This document shows, one piece after another, positions 8,572-16,079 of a DNA stretch of 64,000 nt (position 1 is its first letter; each line of letters begins with the position of its first letter). The notes under the pieces are model-generated. The model searched no databases. It was not told the origin of the DNA and worked only from the letters and a program-made list of their open reading frames with translations. The DNA lies in assembly GCF_000974445.1 (NCBI RefSeq), contig NZ_BBOJ01000033.1, positions 1-64,000 of the forward strand, read 5' to 3'. The translations under genes and the position numbers were made by a program. The stretch is from Lentzea aerocolonigenes (GTDB lineage Bacteria; Actinomycetota; Actinomycetes; Mycobacteriales; Pseudonocardiaceae).

Positions 8572-9075
8572 CTGAACTGGGAGGCCGAGTTCACCGACTG
8601 CTTCAACCGGTGCGCCGACTCGATGCGCTTCACGGCGTTCCTGTTGTGCGGCAACTGGCACGAGGCGGAAGACCTCATGCAGTCGGCGTTCTTGAAGCTC
8701 TACCTGGCCGGTCCGAAGATTTCGGACCGGTCAGGGCTCGAACCGTACCTGCGCCAGATCGTCGTGCGGACGTTCCTCGCGGAACGCCGCAAGGTGCGAT
8801 GGCGCAGGGAGAAGCTGACTGACACACCCCCCGAGGGCCTGTCCTCCGTCGCAGGGGCGGAGGACAGGCTCGTGGTGTGGCAGGCGCTCACCGCCGTGCC
8901 CGCACGGCAGCGTGCTGTCCTCGTGTTGCGCTTTTGGCACGATCTGAGCGTCGAGGAGACCGCGGCGGCGCTGAAGTGCTCGACGGGCACGGTGAAGTCG
9001 CAGAGCAGCAAGGGCCTGGAGACGTTGAGGCGCAAGCTGGGGCCGGAGTTCGATCATCTGAGGCTGGAGGTGTGA
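8572..9075 (+). CDS. SigE-family ECF-like RNA polymerase sigma factor, probable CTG start
   Basis: This 167-residue sigma-70 family protein has sigma-2 (FTAFLLCGNWHEAEDLMQSAF) at residues 18-40, and sigma-4 (LPARQRAVLVLRFWHDLSVEE and the HTH with TGTVKSQSSKGLETLR) at residues 105-155. The size and the N-terminal helix are those of the actinobacterial SigE-family (about 170 aa). The first ATG in frame (8623) would delete the beginning of the sigma-2 helix bundle. The only in-frame candidate between the upstream stop (TAG 8560-8562) and 8623 is CTG 8572. It has AGGAG six bases upstream and gives the expected N-terminus NWEAEFTDCFNR. The stop overlaps the next gene (TGATG), so translation is coupled to the membrane protein that follows. 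Confidence 0.8.
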   Translation: MNWEAEFTDCFNRCADSMRFTAFLLCGNWHEAEDLMQSAFLKLYLAGPKISDRSGLEPYLRQIVVRTFLAERRKVRWRREKLTDTPPEGLSSVAGAEDRLVVWQALTAVPARQRAVLVLRFWHDLSVEETAAALKCSTGTVKSQSSKGLETLRRKLGPEFDHLRLEV

Positions 9076-9539
9076 TGGTTCGCGAAGACGACCTGCGGGC
9101 GACTTTCTCCGCTCTGCACGCGGAGGGGGCGCCGCCGCGTGCCATCACCGCGGCCGACCTGATCCAGCGAGGCACGGCCGTGCGGGCCCGGCGGCGCACC
9201 GTCGCGGTGGTGGGCACCGGGCTCGCGACCGTGGGGGTCGTGGCCGTGGCGCTGGCGATCCTGCCGGCCGCGACGCCGCCCGAACCCGCCGTGCCGGGGC
9301 CGTCCACGACCGCGACGACGACCACGACGCCCTCACCGCCGCCGCCGCCGACGTCGACGTCACCCGACGTGCCGAGCTCGATCGAGTCGACGCGGACCAC
9401 GACGTCACCGGGAACCTCCGCGCCAGCCACCCCTCCGGTCCAGACGACGACGCCCGGCACATCGGCGACAGGGCCCGAGACGACGGCCAACCCGACGTCC
9501 TCCGTCACCGGTAATTCGATGCCGCCGACATCGCGCTGA
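9075..9539 (+). CDS. Single-pass membrane protein with Ser/Thr/Pro-rich extracellular tail, likely sigma partner
   Basis: This 154-residue protein has a cytoplasmic N-terminal domain of 45 residues (LRATFSALHAEGAPPRAI, with an Arg-rich end RARRR), one membrane helix (VAVVGTGLATVGVVAVALAI) and an outer tail of about 85 residues rich in Pro, Thr and Ser. The tail shares the SP-x-VPSSIES motif with the exported protein at 8149. It overlaps the sigma gene by one base, the arrangement seen for membrane regulators of SigE-family sigma factors. The cytoplasmic part resembles no anti-sigma domain that I can name, so a regulatory role is inferred only from position and topology. Confidence 0.65.
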   Translation: MVREDDLRATFSALHAEGAPPRAITAADLIQRGTAVRARRRTVAVVGTGLATVGVVAVALAILPAATPPEPAVPGPSTTATTTTTPSPPPPPTSTSPDVPSSIESTRTTTSPGTSAPATPPVQTTTPGTSATGPETTANPTSSVTGNSMPPTSR

Positions 9540-9555
9540 GCGGCACAATCCGGGC

Positions 9556-10023
9556 ATGACCGCTCAGATCCGCCTCGTCGAGGTGACCGACGCCAACCGC
9601 GACGCGGTGGTCGCCGTGCGCGTGGCTCCGGCCCAGGAACGTTTCGTCGCGTCCGTCGAAGCGTCGTTCCGGCACGCGCGGGAGCAACCGGAGGGCAATC
9701 CCTGGTACCGGGCGGTCTACGACGGCGACGAGCCCGTAGGGTTCGTCATGCTCAGCTGGAACGTGACTCCGCGACCCGGCATCCGCGGGCCGTACTTCCT
9801 GTGGCGGTTGCTCATCGGCGCCGGGCACCAGGGCCGCGGTTACGGCACCGCGATCCTCGACGAGATCGTCGCGCTGGTCCGCGCGGACGGCGCGCGGGAG
9901 CTGATCACCAGCTGCGTGCCGGGGGAGGGCACGCCCGAGCCGTTCTACCGCCGCTACGGGTTCGTGCCGACCGGCGAGATCGACGAGGACGGCGAGACCG
10001 TCCTGAGGCTGGATCTCGGGTAG
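9556..10023 (+). CDS. GNAT-family N-acetyltransferase
   Basis: This 155-residue acetyltransferase has acetyl-CoA motif A at LIGAGHQGRGYGTAILDEIV (Q/R-G-x-G-x-G/A as QGRGYG), a beta strand ITSCVPGE, and motif B PEPFYRRYGFVPTGEI. These are the spermidine/amine-type GNAT hallmarks (SpeG/BltD-like), and the loop GNPWYRAVYDGDEPVGFVML also fits that group. The substrate is unknown. The gene follows the sigma/anti-sigma-like pair after 16 bases and may be read through from it. It is convergent with the small ORF and the transporter on the other strand. Confidence 0.85.
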   Translation: MTAQIRLVEVTDANRDAVVAVRVAPAQERFVASVEASFRHAREQPEGNPWYRAVYDGDEPVGFVMLSWNVTPRPGIRGPYFLWRLLIGAGHQGRGYGTAILDEIVALVRADGARELITSCVPGEGTPEPFYRRYGFVPTGEIDEDGETVLRLDLG

Positions 10024-10035
10024 CTGCCGGTGCGC

Positions 10036-10227
10036 TCACCGGATTTGAGCAACGCGGGCGGGCTGAGGGAGACCCACTCCGCCGCGTGCGCCTGGCACAC
10101 CTCGAACTGCTGGACGCTCGCCGCCGCCATGGGGGCGGATGTGCGTTGGCACGTAACGGTTGTCGTCGAGCACGAGACCGCCGTTCGGTGAACGCAGCGG
10201 TGCCGCGCCACCGACTGCGATCTTCAC
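10036..10227 (-). CDS. Small ORF coupled to the DMT transporter gene, possibly frameshifted
   Basis: GTG at 10227 overlaps the transporter stop (GTGA) and has AGAGGAG seven bases upstream, so ribosomes should enter it. It reads 63 codons to TGA at 10036. The first 31 residues (MKIAVGGAAPLRSPNGGLVL and a DDNRYVPTHIR end) look like protein. After a run of five C (around 10140) the codon-like composition, with almost every third position G or C, switches to another frame that reads MAAASVQQFEVC and AEWVSLSPPALL. That suggests a one-base frameshift in a once longer gene. No family recognised. Confidence 0.35.
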   Translation of the reverse strand: MKIAVGGAAPLRSPNGGLVLDDNRYVPTHIRPHGGGERPAVRGVPGARGGVGLPQPARVAQIR

Positions 10228-11102
10228 TGCAGAACTCCTCTGGAGAGAACGGGTGCGGGACGCTGGCTCGCGACGATCGCGGCCAGGGCGAGCGCGAAAC
10301 CGGTGAGCTGCACCGGGTCCAGCGTCTGGCCGAGCACGGCGACGCCGAGCACCGCGGCGACCATCGGGGACAGCAGGCCGAGCATCGAGACCGAGGTGAC
10401 CGGCAACGTCGTGATCGCGCGGAACCACAGGACGTAGGCGAGCAGCCCGCCGACTCCGCCGAGCCACAGGTAACCGAGCACCGCGGCGAGGCCGATCGAC
10501 GGCGGCAGGCCCTCGAACAGCAACGTCACCGGCACCAGGAACAGCCCGCCCGCGGTGAGCTGCCAGCCCGCGAACGCCGTCGGCCCCGCGTTGACGGGCC
10601 TGCCCCACTTCTTCGTCAGCGTGACCCCGAGCGCCATCGTCGCGGCACCGCCGAGCCCCGCCAGCACGCCGATCAGGTCGAACCCGGCGGCCGGCCCCAG
10701 CACCACGAGCCCGACGCCGATCACGCCGATGACGCCCCACGCGAACCGCCACGCCGACGGGCTCTCCTTCAGCACGCCGACCGCCAGCAGCGCCACCACC
10801 AGTGGTTGCGCGGCGCCGAGCGTGGCCGCGACCCCGCCGGGCAGGCGCTCGGCCGCGATGAACAGGAACGGGAAGAAGAGACCGATGTTGAGCACGCCGA
10901 GCGCGGCGGCCTTCGCCCACCACGAGCCCTTGGGCAGCGTTCTGGTGATGGCCAGCGCGATCAGGCCGGCGGGCAGTGCGCGGAGCAGGCCGGCGAAGAG
11001 CGGGTGTCCCACCGGCAGGAGCTCGGTGGTGACCACGTAGGTCGATCCCCAGACCACCGGCGCGAACGCCGCCAGCGCGGTGCGGGACAGGTCGTTTGTC
11101 AT
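10224..11102 (-). CDS. DMT-superfamily (EamA) transporter
   Basis: This 292-residue integral membrane protein has ten hydrophobic helices in two EamA repeats. VVWGSTYVVTTELLPVG near the N-terminus and the duplicated LGYLWLGGVGGLLAYVLWF in the second half are typical of RhaT/YdcZ-like drug/metabolite exporters. The cargo is not predictable. It is divergent from the LysR gene at 11182, the usual arrangement for a transporter controlled by its neighbour. The 79-base gap contains a TTGGAC/GTCCAA inverted repeat (11114-11139) over its promoter and the 25 bp palindrome at 11156. It overlaps the small ORF downstream by 4 bases. Confidence 0.85.
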   Translation of the reverse strand: MTNDLSRTALAAFAPVVWGSTYVVTTELLPVGHPLFAGLLRALPAGLIALAITRTLPKGSWWAKAAALGVLNIGLFFPFLFIAAERLPGGVAATLGAAQPLVVALLAVGVLKESPSAWRFAWGVIGVIGVGLVVLGPAAGFDLIGVLAGLGGAATMALGVTLTKKWGRPVNAGPTAFAGWQLTAGGLFLVPVTLLFEGLPPSIGLAAVLGYLWLGGVGGLLAYVLWFRAITTLPVTSVSMLGLLSPMVAAVLGVAVLGQTLDPVQLTGFALALAAIVASQRPAPVLSRGVLQ

Positions 11103-11155
11103 GTGGTCCAGTCTTGGACGACTCGATCAATGAGTCCAACACATGCTTTTCATCC

Positions 11156-11180
11156 GATCCATCGTGATTCACGATAGATC
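11156..11180. promoter_or_regulatory. Operator palindrome in front of the LysR gene
   Basis: A 25 bp palindrome (GATC-C-ATCGTGA-T-TCACGAT-A-GATC) pairs in 11 of 12 positions and contains a perfect ATCGTGA/TCACGAT core with the LysR-type T-N11-A shape. It ends two bases before the GTG start of the LysR gene and lies in the shared intergenic region with the transporter. A second inverted repeat, TTGGAC (11114-11119) with GTCCAA (11134-11139), sits nearer the transporter start. Confidence 0.7.
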
Positions 11181-11181
11181 C

Positions 11182-12069
11182 GTGGAACTCCAGCAGATGC
11201 GGTACGTGGTGGCGGTCGCCGAGACCGGCAGCTTCACCAAGGCGGCACGGCAGTGCCTGGTTGTGCAGTCCGCGTTGAGCCACCAGGTCGCACGCCTGGA
11301 ACGCGAACTGGGTGCCCGGCTGTTCTCACGGACGAGCCGCAGCGTCCGGTTGACCCCGGCGGGCGCGGCGTTCCTGCCGTCGGCCCGGCAGTGCCTCGAC
11401 TTCGCGGAACGGGCTTTCGCGGAGGTTGCCGCGGCGGTGGGGGAGGTGCGCGGACGGGTCGTGGTCGGCGTGATCCCCACGGTCGCGGCGGTGGACCTGC
11501 TTGGCGCGCTGAAGGTGTTCCGGGAGCGGTACCCGCAGGTGCGGGTGGCGTTGCGGATGATGCCGAGCCACGAGCTCGTCGACCAGGTCCGGCAGGGGGC
11601 GCTGGACCTCGCGTTCCTCGGCCTGCCGCCGGGGGTGACGCCGTCGGGGGTGCGCGGGCGGGAGCTGGCGCGCGACGAGCACGTCGCGGTGGTGGCGCCT
11701 TCGCATGCGCTGGTGGGGCGTGGCTCGGTTTCGTTGTCGGAGCTGGCTTCCGAGCTGTTCGTCGACTTTCCGGCCGGGTCGCCGGGACGGATGCAGTCGG
11801 ATCAGGCGTTCACGGCCGCGGGGCTGGAGCGGGAGGTGGCGTTCGAGGTGACCACCGCGGAGCTGATGGCCGGGCTGATCTCGGAGGGGCTCGGGGTCGC
11901 GGTGCTGCCTTCCCGGTACGCGCCGCGGTTGAGCGGGGTGGAGACGGTGCCGGTGGAGGGTGGGCCTTCGCGGGTGGAGCACCTGGTGTGGAGCGCGGCC
12001 GGGCTGACGCCTGCGGCTGAGGCGTTCCTGGAAGTGCTCGGAGTGCCCGGAAATGTCGGTGGTGGCTGA
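11182..12069 (+). CDS. LysR-family transcriptional regulator
   Basis: This 295-residue LTTR starts at GTG 11182 (MELQQMRYVVAVAETGSF), the canonical LysR beginning. Earlier starts to 11143 would add residues encoded by the operator. The winged HTH covers residues 1-60 (TKAARQCLVVQSALSHQVAR). The effector domain follows as two periplasmic-binding-like lobes (GRVVVGVIPTVAAVDLLGAL and LISEGLGVAVLPSRYA). It probably controls the divergent DMT exporter and itself through the adjacent palindrome. The third-position composition becomes very G-rich toward the end but stays within actinomycete norms. It is followed by a terminator-like hairpin. Confidence 0.88.
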   Translation: MELQQMRYVVAVAETGSFTKAARQCLVVQSALSHQVARLERELGARLFSRTSRSVRLTPAGAAFLPSARQCLDFAERAFAEVAAAVGEVRGRVVVGVIPTVAAVDLLGALKVFRERYPQVRVALRMMPSHELVDQVRQGALDLAFLGLPPGVTPSGVRGRELARDEHVAVVAPSHALVGRGSVSLSELASELFVDFPAGSPGRMQSDQAFTAAGLEREVAFEVTTAELMAGLISEGLGVAVLPSRYAPRLSGVETVPVEGGPSRVEHLVWSAAGLTPAAEAFLEVLGVPGNVGGG

Positions 12070-12079
12070 GAGAATGAAA

Positions 12080-12107
12080 GCAGGGGACCCCCTGGAGGGG
12101 ACCCCTG
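12080..12107. terminator. Hairpin after the LysR gene
   Basis: GCAGGGG and CCCCTGC, then CCCC and GGGG, pair with one A-A mismatch around a short CTGGA loop. No T-run follows, as is common in actinomycetes. It lies between the convergent LysR and SDR genes. Confidence 0.6.
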
Positions 12108-12224
12108 CGTCAGCGTGGCTCAGGCGGCCGCGCGTGGGAACTCGGCTCGGTGTGGTTCCTCGCCCGCAGCCCGGCCGCTGTGTGGCGCGGCCGCGTTCCT
12201 CGACGTGCTGGGCGTTGCGGCGGA

Positions 12225-12986
12225 CTAGCCTGCCGTGCCCGTGGCGAGCATGCCGCCGTCCACTCGCACCGTCTCACCCGTGATCCACGACGCCGCGTCC
12301 GAGCAGAGGAACGCCACGAGAGAGGCGACGTCCTCCGGCGTGCCGAACCGCTTCATCGGATAGGCCTGCACGCCCGTCTCCTCGCGGCCGCTCCACAGCG
12401 CCTCCGCGAACTTCGTCTTCACCACGGCGGGTGCGACGGCGTTCACGCGCACCTTCGGGCCCAGCTGCCACGCGAGTTCCTCGGTCAGGCGGATCAGGGC
12501 CGCCTTCGACGCGCCGTACGCGCCGATGACGCCCGTGGAGCGAAGGCCGCCGATCGACGCGACGTTCACCACCGCGCCGCCGTGCTCGCTCATCCACGCC
12601 TTCCACGCGAGCTGCGTGAAGCCGAGGGCGGCCACGACGTTCACGTCGAAGATCTTGCGGACGGCGTTGAGGTCGGCGTCCATCAGGAAGCCGAACTGCG
12701 GGTTGATGCCGGTGTTGTTGACGAGCACGTCGAGGCTGCCGAACTCCTCGACGGTGCGCGCGACGACCTCCTCGCGGGACGCGTCGTCGCCCGCGTTGCC
12801 CTGCAGGCCCAGGACGCGGCCACCGGTGGTCTTCAGCTGCTCGACCGCCTCGGCCAGCTGGTCGGCCTTGCGGCCGGTGATCGTGACGGCGGCGCCGCGG
12901 GAGAGGAGCTCGCGTGCGATGCCGAGGCCGATGCCGCGGGACGCGCCGGTGACCAGCGCCGTCTTGCCCGAGAAGTCTTCGCTCAT
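12225..12986 (-). CDS. Short-chain dehydrogenase/reductase (FabG-like)
   Basis: This 253-residue classical SDR has the NAD(P) motif TGASRGIG at residues 14-21, NNTG in place of NNAG around residue 92, the catalytic YGASK (Tyr/Lys) near residue 160, and a C-terminal DGGMLATG that matches FabG-like oxidoreductases. The Arg/Lys after the second strand (GRKADQL) points to NADPH. Substrate unknown. The ATG start at 12986 is backed by homology. It is divergent from the ABC-F gene, and 12987-13130 should carry both promoters. Confidence 0.88.
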   Translation of the reverse strand: MSEDFSGKTALVTGASRGIGLGIARELLSRGAAVTITGRKADQLAEAVEQLKTTGGRVLGLQGNAGDDASREEVVARTVEEFGSLDVLVNNTGINPQFGFLMDADLNAVRKIFDVNVVAALGFTQLAWKAWMSEHGGAVVNVASIGGLRSTGVIGAYGASKAALIRLTEELAWQLGPKVRVNAVAPAVVKTKFAEALWSGREETGVQAYPMKRFGTPEDVASLVAFLCSDAASWITGETVRVDGGMLATGTAG

Positions 12987-13130
12987 GGCCGCAATCTATG
13001 CGGCTGGACACAGGTGGGAAATTCGATGGCCGTCAGCCCGTAGACTGGGAGCGTGATCCTCCTGGAGTAGGCCGAACCGGACGTGCCATCCATCGCCGTG
13101 CCCGGAATCTTTTTCTACTCGGAGTTTCTT

Positions 13131-14759
13131 TTGATCACCGCAACCGACATGGAGTTGCGCGCGGGCTCACGCATTCTCGTGAGCGGCGCCAACCTGCGCG
13201 TTCAGCCCGGCGACCGCATCGGCCTCGTGGGCCGCAACGGTGCCGGCAAGACCACCTCACTTCGCGTGCTCGCCGGCGAGGGCCAGCCCTACGGCGGTGC
13301 CGTCACGCGCAAGGGCGAGCTCGGCTACCTGCCGCAGGACCCGCGCGAGGGCGACCTGTCCGTCATCGCCAAGGACCGCGTGCTGTCCGCGCGCGGCCTC
13401 GACCAGCTGCTCCGCGACATGGAGAAGGCCCAGTCGAAGATGGCGGAGCTGGTCGACCCCGACGAGCTCGCGGTCGCCGTCACCAAGTACGGCAAGCTCG
13501 AGGAGCGCTTCGCCGCGCTCGGCGGGTACGCCGCCGAGTCCGAGGCCGCGCGCATCTGCTCGAACCTCGGCCTGCCGGACCGCGTGCTCGAGCAGCAGCT
13601 CAAGACGCTGTCCGGTGGTCAGCGCCGCCGCGTCGAGCTCGCGCGCATCCTGTTCGCCGCGTCCGAGGCCGGCATCGGGGCCAAGTCGAGCACGATCCTG
13701 CTGATCGACGAGCCGACCAACCACCTCGACGCCGACTCCATCATGTGGCTGCGGGGGTTCCTCAAGTCCCACGACGGCGGGCTCGTCGTGATCTCGCACG
13801 ACGTCGAGCTGCTCGACGACGTCGTGAACAAGGTGTGGTTCCTCGACGCGATCCGCGGCGAGGTCGACATCTACAACCTCGGCTGGAAGAAGTACCTCGA
13901 GGCCCGCGCGACGGACGAGAAGCGCCGTCGCCGTGAGCGCGCCAACGCCGAGAAGAAGGCCGGCGCGCTGATGACGCAGGCCGCCAAGATGGGTGCGAAG
14001 GCCACGAAGGCCGTTGCGGCGCAGAACATGGCGAAGCGCGCGCAGAAGCTGCTCGACGGTCTCGACGAGGTCCGCCAGAGCGACAAGGTGGCGAAGATCA
14101 GCTTCCCGTCGCCCGCTCCGTGCGGCAAAACCCCTTTGACGGCAGAGGGTCTGAGCAAGTCCTACGGCTCGCTGGAGATCTTCACCGGCGTGGACCTGGC
14201 CATCGACAAGGGATCCAGGGTCGTCGTGCTCGGCCTGAACGGTGCCGGCAAGACGACGTTGCTGCGGTTGCTGGGCGGCAGCGAGAAGGCGGACGCGGGC
14301 TCGGTCGTGCCCGGTCACGGCCTGAAGATCGGCTACTTCGCGCAGGAGCACGAGACGCTCGACCACGGCGCGTCGGTGTGGGAGAACATCCGGCACATGG
14401 CGCCGGACGAGCAGGAGCAGCGGCTGCGGTCGTTGCTCGGCACGTTCCTGTTCAGCGGCGAGCAGCTCGACCAGCCCGCGGGCACGCTGTCCGGTGGCGA
14501 GAAGACCCGGCTGGCGCTGGCCGGTCTGGTGTCGTCGGCCGCGAACGTGCTGCTGCTGGACGAGCCGACCAACAACCTCGACCCGGCCTCGCGCGAGCAG
14601 GTGCTCGAAGCGTTGCGGCGGTACGAGGGAGCGGTCGTGCTCGTGACGCACGACCCCGGTGCGGTCGAGGCGCTGGAGCCCGAGCGGGTGATCCTGCTGC
14701 CCGACGGCACGGAGGATCACTGGTCCGAGGACTACCTCGAGCTCGTGCAGCTGGCGTGA
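13131..14759 (+). CDS. ABC-F family ATPase (ribosome-associated)
   Basis: This 542-residue soluble protein has two ABC ATPase domains and no membrane segment, like the EttA/Uup/antibiotic-resistance ABC-F proteins that act on the ribosome. The first domain carries Walker A GRNGAGKTT, signature LSGGQRRRVEL and Walker B ILLIDEPTNHLD. The second carries LNGAGKTTLL, LSGGEKTRLAL and VLLLDEPTNNLD. A Lys/Arg-rich linker (EKRRRRERANAEKKAGAL) lies between them. I use TTG 13131 because GGAG lies six bases upstream and homologues begin MITATD. GTG 13083 would add 16 residues. A housekeeping or resistance role cannot be told apart. Confidence 0.88.
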   Translation: MITATDMELRAGSRILVSGANLRVQPGDRIGLVGRNGAGKTTSLRVLAGEGQPYGGAVTRKGELGYLPQDPREGDLSVIAKDRVLSARGLDQLLRDMEKAQSKMAELVDPDELAVAVTKYGKLEERFAALGGYAAESEAARICSNLGLPDRVLEQQLKTLSGGQRRRVELARILFAASEAGIGAKSSTILLIDEPTNHLDADSIMWLRGFLKSHDGGLVVISHDVELLDDVVNKVWFLDAIRGEVDIYNLGWKKYLEARATDEKRRRRERANAEKKAGALMTQAAKMGAKATKAVAAQNMAKRAQKLLDGLDEVRQSDKVAKISFPSPAPCGKTPLTAEGLSKSYGSLEIFTGVDLAIDKGSRVVVLGLNGAGKTTLLRLLGGSEKADAGSVVPGHGLKIGYFAQEHETLDHGASVWENIRHMAPDEQEQRLRSLLGTFLFSGEQLDQPAGTLSGGEKTRLALAGLVSSAANVLLLDEPTNNLDPASREQVLEALRRYEGAVVLVTHDPGAVEALEPERVILLPDGTEDHWSEDYLELVQLA

Positions 14760-14769
14760 TCTCCACCCC

Positions 14770-14797
14770 TCAAAGGATTACCGAGCGCGTCCTTTGA
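14770..14797 (+). terminator. Hairpin after the ABC-F gene
   Basis: The perfect 8 bp arms TCAAAGGA (14770-14777) and TCCTTTGA (14790-14797) begin 10 bases after the ABC-F stop. A second hairpin, GGGCCGT/ACGGCCC (about 14889-14905), lies just upstream of the next gene. Confidence 0.5.
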
Positions 14798-14934
14798 TCA
14801 ACTGAGTGTGATCGAATCGACCGTTCGGCGATCTCTTTGCTTGATCACCTGGCGTTCTGCCGGTTCCTGTTCGATCATTGCGACGACAGGGGCCGTAGAA
14901 CGGCCCGACCTGCTCGTACGGAAGGCGGGACAAG

Positions 14935-15144
14935 GTGGCTGACCTGAAGAAGGGTGCCCGGATCACCGGCGCCACGCGGGACAAGCTGGCCGCTGACCTG
15001 AAGAAGAAGTACGAAAAGGGCGCGAGCATCCGGGCTTTGGCTGAAAGCACCGGGCGTTCCTACGGCTTCGTGCACCGGGTTCTGTCGGAATCCGGCGTCA
15101 CGCTGCGCGGTCGCGGTGGCGCCACCCGGACGAAGAAGAAGTAG
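14935..15144 (+). CDS. Small helix-turn-helix protein
   Basis: This 69-residue basic protein has a single HTH at residues 30-55 (ASIRALAESTGRSYGFVHRV, the helix-turn-helix of the resolvase/Sin-like kind) and Lys-rich ends (ADLKKGARIT; RTKKK). I know it as a conserved stand-alone actinobacterial HTH protein, and its exact targets are unknown. The GTG start at 14935 follows a purine-rich GGCGGGA. It sits alone between the ABC-F and enoyl-CoA hydratase genes. Its size and charge would also suit a nucleoid-associated role. Confidence 0.8.
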   Translation: MADLKKGARITGATRDKLAADLKKKYEKGASIRALAESTGRSYGFVHRVLSESGVTLRGRGGATRTKKK

Positions 15145-15197
15145 CTCCAACCCAGACTGCTACTCTCCGGTAACCAGTCCCTGGTTCGCCGGAGGTA

Positions 15198-16016
15198 ATG
15201 ACCGTGCCAGTGCCTTCCATCGACGCTGGCGTGCTCGAGCGCGGTGGCGTTCGGCTCGCGATTGCCGGACCGCTCGCCACGATCACGCTCGATCGTCCCG
15301 ACGTGCTCAACGCACAGACGCCCGCCACCTGGCAGGCGCTGCGGCACATCGGCGAACAGCTGGACCCGGACGTCCGCGTCGTGGTCGTCCGGGGATCCGG
15401 CCGCGCCTTCTCGGCGGGGCTGGACCGCCGGATGTTCACCGGTGAGCCGGTCGACGGCGAACCCGGTGGCCTGGGTGCGTTGCTGTCGGTGCCCGCTGCG
15501 GAGGCGGACGCGAAGATCGCTTCGTACCAGGCCGGGTTCACCTGGCTGAGCGACCCGGCACGCGTGACGATCGCGGCGGTGCAGGGGCACGCCATCGGCG
15601 CCGGCTTCCAGCTGGCGCTGGCGTGCGACTTCCGCGTGCTCGCCGAGGACGCGCAGTTCTGCATGGCTGAAACCGGGCTGGGTCTGGTGCCCGACCTCGG
15701 TGGGACGCTGCCCCTGGTGCGGCTGGTGGGCTACTCGCGCGCGGCCGAGATGTGCGTGACCTCCCGGCGGATCTCCGCCGAGGAGTCGCTGCGCATCGGC
15801 CTCGCGAACTCCGTCGTGCCCGCTTCCGGTCTGGACGCGGCCGTCGAGGAGCTCGTGGCCGCCGTGCTGAAGCCGATGCCGGGTGCCGTCACGGAGACGC
15901 TGGCGCTCATCGCGTCGGCGGCGTCCGGTCCCGCGCCGGAGGCACAGCTCGCGCTGGAGCGCGCCGCACAGCTGCGCCGGCTGCAGTCTTTCGCGGCCAT
16001 GTCCGCCCAAAGCTGA
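15198..16016 (+). CDS. Enoyl-CoA hydratase/isomerase family protein
   Basis: This 272-residue crotonase-fold protein has the first oxyanion-hole segment GRAFSAGLDRRMF near residue 70 and the second, GHAIGAGFQLALACDFR, near residue 135. AETGLGLVPDLGGTLPLVRLVG follows, with an acidic pair (E of AETG and D of PDLGG) in the positions of the two catalytic glutamates. Hydration of enoyl-CoA or a related reaction is expected, but the substrate is open. It starts with ATG 15198 behind GGAGGTA. No other beta-oxidation gene is adjacent. Confidence 0.88.
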   Translation: MTVPVPSIDAGVLERGGVRLAIAGPLATITLDRPDVLNAQTPATWQALRHIGEQLDPDVRVVVVRGSGRAFSAGLDRRMFTGEPVDGEPGGLGALLSVPAAEADAKIASYQAGFTWLSDPARVTIAAVQGHAIGAGFQLALACDFRVLAEDAQFCMAETGLGLVPDLGGTLPLVRLVGYSRAAEMCVTSRRISAEESLRIGLANSVVPASGLDAAVEELVAAVLKPMPGAVTETLALIASAASGPAPEAQLALERAAQLRRLQSFAAMSAQS

Positions 16017-16079
16017 ACTTTTCTGCGTTCCTAGCCGCGCGCGAAGGAATTGTCAGACCGCTGTGCTGTTCTAGTCAGC

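Noticed and set aside
14889..14905. GGGCCGT/ACGGCCC hairpin as an operator of the small HTH gene
   Set aside because: Short and GC-rich, and no matching second site. Too weak to claim.
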